From Pseudomonas protegens (lineage in GTDB: Bacteria > Pseudomonadota > Gammaproteobacteria > Pseudomonadales > Pseudomonadaceae): a stretch of 64,000 nt of DNA. Location of the stretch: contig NZ_CP060201.1 of NCBI RefSeq assembly GCF_013407925.2, forward strand, positions 620,001 through 684,000, given 5' to 3'. Shown here one piece after another: positions 61,793 through 64,000 of the stretch. Within the stretch, counting starts at the first letter, position 1. The number at the start of each line of letters is the position of its first letter. A program made the translations under genes and the position numbers. The notes under the pieces were generated by a model that was given only the letters and a program-made list of their open reading frames with translations, was not told the DNA's origin and searched no databases.

Positions 61793-62986
61793 ATGCACAT
61801 GTTTATCGATATAGTTGGAGCGTGTAATTTAAGCTGTCCCTCATGCCCCATGGGAAACTCTGAAAACAACAACTTCAAAAAATCCATGCAGATCGAGACG
61901 TTCAGGCAAATAGTAGAAAAAGCCAAGCTGGAGGGTGTCGACTCGATTCATCTTTACAACTGGACTGAGCCCTTAATTCACCCGCGAATTGGTGAATTTA
62001 TCCAAACAATAAACGCCGCAGGCATTGCCAGCGGTATTAGCACCAACTTGAACATTGCCAAGAACATAGAACAAGCCCTACGGGCTGAGCCTTCATTTTT
62101 CCGTATTTCGCTGTCCGGCTTCCATCAAAACACCTACGCACAGGGACATGTGGGAGGTGACATCGAAGTTGTAAAACAAAACATGATCATGCTGCATGAC
62201 ATCAAGCAGCAATACAATCTTAATACATTGATCGAAGTCTACTACCATCGCTACTTAGACAACCTGGAAGAAGAAAGCTTGATGCGCGAGTTCAGCGAGC
62301 GCTTGGGCTTCAGTTTCAGCACAGGTTATTCTGTGATGATGCCGCTGGAAAAAACCTTTGCCATCATCGAGCGCGATCCGTCCGTCACCGAAGCAGATCG
62401 TGAAACCCTTAATAGACTCGCATTACCGCCCTACGACGATCTGATCAACCTGGTCAAACACTACCCGAAGCGGGCGTGCAAGCTAAAAGATCAAATGCTG
62501 GTACTTGACTGTAACGGCAACACTGTACTTTGCTGCTCTATCTTCAACCAATCCGAGTACCAAGTCGGAAAGTATCTGGATCTGCCACTGGAGCAGCTAA
62601 CAAGCCTTAAATCCACTAAAGAAAATTGCGTCGACATGTGCAATCGTTGCGCAAAAAATGGTTTGCACGAGTACGCCATGTATCCCAACCAAGGGCCGCT
62701 GGAGCGCCACGCTGTCAGTCGCATTATGGATTTTCAACGCCGCAGCCTTCTAGGTCTCCCGATTGACAATGAAGCACTTGGAAAGCAGGACGACGAAGTT
62801 AGCGCAGAAGACTTTGATGAGCATCAGTATCTACAGTCGAACCATGATGTGAAGGCCGCAATTGCCAATAGCGCCTTCTCCAGTGGTTATCAGCACTACC
62901 TGTTTTTTGGTCGTTATGAAGGCAGGAAAGGGGCAAGTTCACCATTGGCACGCAAGGATTCAAACATGGTGACGGATCAGAGCTGA
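61793..62986 (+). CDS. Radical SAM/SPASM-like protein
   Basis: 397 residues. CNLSCPSC near the N-terminus is the CxxxCxxC motif binding the SAM-cleaving [4Fe-4S] cluster; WTEPLIHP and FRISLSGFHQNTYA follow the usual barrel. A Cys-rich C-terminal region (VLDCNGNTVLCCSIF, CVDMCNRCAKNG) suggests a SPASM auxiliary cluster. The last 50 residues contain YLQSNHDVKAAI ... HYLFFGRYEGRKG, a motif found in surface-polysaccharide and glycosyltransferase proteins. AT-richer than neighbours, so probably acquired. Substrate unknown. Confidence 0.85.
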   Translation: MHMFIDIVGACNLSCPSCPMGNSENNNFKKSMQIETFRQIVEKAKLEGVDSIHLYNWTEPLIHPRIGEFIQTINAAGIASGISTNLNIAKNIEQALRAEPSFFRISLSGFHQNTYAQGHVGGDIEVVKQNMIMLHDIKQQYNLNTLIEVYYHRYLDNLEEESLMREFSERLGFSFSTGYSVMMPLEKTFAIIERDPSVTEADRETLNRLALPPYDDLINLVKHYPKRACKLKDQMLVLDCNGNTVLCCSIFNQSEYQVGKYLDLPLEQLTSLKSTKENCVDMCNRCAKNGLHEYAMYPNQGPLERHAVSRIMDFQRRSLLGLPIDNEALGKQDDEVSAEDFDEHQYLQSNHDVKAAIANSAFSSGYQHYLFFGRYEGRKGASSPLARKDSNMVTDQS

Positions 62987-63591
62987 AGATTGTTTCGCGT
63001 CATAAAACACCAGCCCGGGACAAAGACTGGTCTTCACTGTGTTGCCGCCCAGCGAAAACTGGCGTCTATGAGCCGAGGCCGCATGAAAACTCACGCACCG
63101 TTTTGACGTCCGCGTTGCTACGTAAAACCTGCTGGTATTTTGTGAGTCGGCAGACCTGAAGTTTACGTAGGCGTGCAATTTTCATTGACGCTTTCACACA
63201 GCCTCGGTCGTTACTTCCCGTTTTTTACTATCGCCACCGGCAGCTACGGGTCGGGCTGAACGAGATGACTTCGCCAGAGCCGCAGAAAACGCAACAGCGC
63301 CAACCGGGCGCGGCGCCTGTTGAACCGCCAGTGATCGTTTGGCGCAGTTTGCTGCTTGAACAGTGGGAAAGCGCCGGTATGGATGGGGGATCGAGCATGG
63401 CATAGCCAATGGCATGACCCCGCCTCCTGCGCGGCCCGATAGCCGCAGCACGCAGCACGCGAAAAGCCGCACCATCAATAGCGGCATTTTAATGGCCATG
63501 CCCTGGCCAAGGTATTTATGATGCGCTCCGTGCCTCGGGGGCAATGACACCAGGGCAGGCCCATTTTCCAGGACAGAAGCAGAGGGATGCT
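62987..63591. other. Gene-poor stretch of about 600 nt
   Basis: No convincing gene. Two minus-strand frames (62960-63178 and 63194-63550) have arginine/serine-rich, low-hydrophobicity compositions (for example ARPVAAGGDSKKREVTTEAV) of the kind produced by non-coding repeated sequence. They lack ribosome sites, so I do not call them. A multicopy intergenic element is possible. Confidence 0.4.
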
Positions 63592-64000
63592 GTGAGTCGA
63601 GTGATCAACCGTGTGATTCAACAAGCCGCGGAAAATTTTTCCCACAGTTTGAGTGCGTTCTACCCCTCCTACGGCCGCAATGGCATAAACGAACGCAACC
63701 TCACCTTTCAATTGGCCAACGCCTTTGGAGCACGTAACGGCGCCCATGCCTTTATGGAAGTGCCGTTTCTCAACCCACTGACCCAACGTTTTGAATATCG
63801 GATCGACTGCATGCTGTTCGACAAGGAGCGGGTGTTCTTTGTCGAGGCCAAGCGCCTGTTCAGGCTAGAGAAAGCCGAGCAACTGCGTAACGACTTCCAA
63901 CGTATGAATGCAGAAACCCTGGCACCGATACTGGAAAAATTCATCTCCCCTTCCACCCGGACACGCAGTGTCTATCGCTTGATGCTTGCCGAAACCTGGA
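63592..64000 (+). CDS. Hypothetical protein, possible PD-(D/E)XK fold (3' end outside window)
   Basis: 136 codons from a GTG at 63592 with AGAGGGA upstream: SRVINRVIQQAAENFSHSL ... EYRIDCMLFDKERVFFVEAKRLF. The RIDCMLF ... FFVEAKR arrangement (D then ExK on adjacent strands) resembles the PD-(D/E)XK nuclease core. The C-terminus lies beyond the window, so no function is claimed. Confidence 0.7.
   Translation, partial: MSRVINRVIQQAAENFSHSLSAFYPSYGRNGINERNLTFQLANAFGARNGAHAFMEVPFLNPLTQRFEYRIDCMLFDKERVFFVEAKRLFRLEKAEQLRNDFQRMNAETLAPILEKFISPSTRTRSVYRLMLAETW

Noticed and set aside
63194..63550. A 118-codon minus-strand frame
   Set aside because: Arg/Ser/Ala-rich, no ribosome site, and looks like a spurious frame in repeated intergenic DNA.

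Overview
The window reads as chromosomal DNA of a Pseudomonas, most likely of the P. fluorescens/protegens group. This rests on high GC, Pseudomonas-like gene content (HxuIRA/FecIR-type haem uptake, OmpW, Cup-type fimbriae with a Roc-like regulatory set, T6SS PAAR effector) and strong Shine-Dalgarno use; the species is an inference. No rRNA, tRNA, CRISPR array, complete insertion sequence or prophage was seen.

1-9.8 kb: a MocR-type regulator (cut by the window edge) divergent from an EamA exporter, a 27-residue membrane peptide, a YfcF glutathione transferase, and housekeeping or unknown genes (DUF1993, ICMT-like methyltransferase, GFA protein, SleB-like hydrolase, OmpW, Nudix, DUF2442-DUF4375). 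10.0-12.1 kb: five small unknown plus-strand genes, one with a 1-nt frameshift, resembling an accumulation of immunity-type proteins. 12.1-17.3 kb: GNAT, EcsC-like protein, a second valyl-tRNA synthetase of actinobacterial type whose only SD-preceded ATG is out of frame, a barstar homologue and a ClbS/DfsB-type protein. 17.3-25.7 kb: an alpha/beta hydrolase with an AraC regulator and tandem AraC-type sites, an arsR-arsC-arsH operon without an efflux pump gene, TrmK and small proteins.

25.8-30.3 kb: a Fur-boxed ECF sigma/anti-sigma/TonB-receptor operon for haem-type iron uptake. 30.4-37.1 kb: an Lrp regulator divergent from a 1015-residue kinase-M23-aminotransferase fusion, followed by a polar amino-acid ABC transporter (binding protein, two permeases, ATPase), which together look like uptake and breakdown of one amino-containing compound. 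37.2-51.2 kb: a chaperone-usher fimbrial locus with two chaperones, one usher and five pilin/adhesin genes, controlled by an adjacent RocA1/RocR/RocS1-like set (LuxR-type response regulator, EAL response regulator, BvgS-type hybrid kinase). A perfect 16-bp palindrome lies between the two response regulators.

51.2-57.4 kb: a MerR-controlled NAD-dependent epimerase, two unknown proteins, then an HD-domain protein and TetR regulator divergent from a 2-oxoglutarate oxygenase fused to a seven-bladed WD40 propeller, broken by a G-run frameshift. 57.5-60.4 kb: a competition locus with a PAAR-LysM-glycine-zipper T6SS effector, two tandem membrane immunity genes (the second 5'-truncated) and an orphan colicin/pyocin DNase immunity gene. 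60.5-64 kb: an IbpA-type heat-shock protein with a sigma32-like promoter, degenerate gene remnants, an AT-richer radical SAM gene, a gene-poor stretch and the start of a possible PD-(D/E)XK protein.
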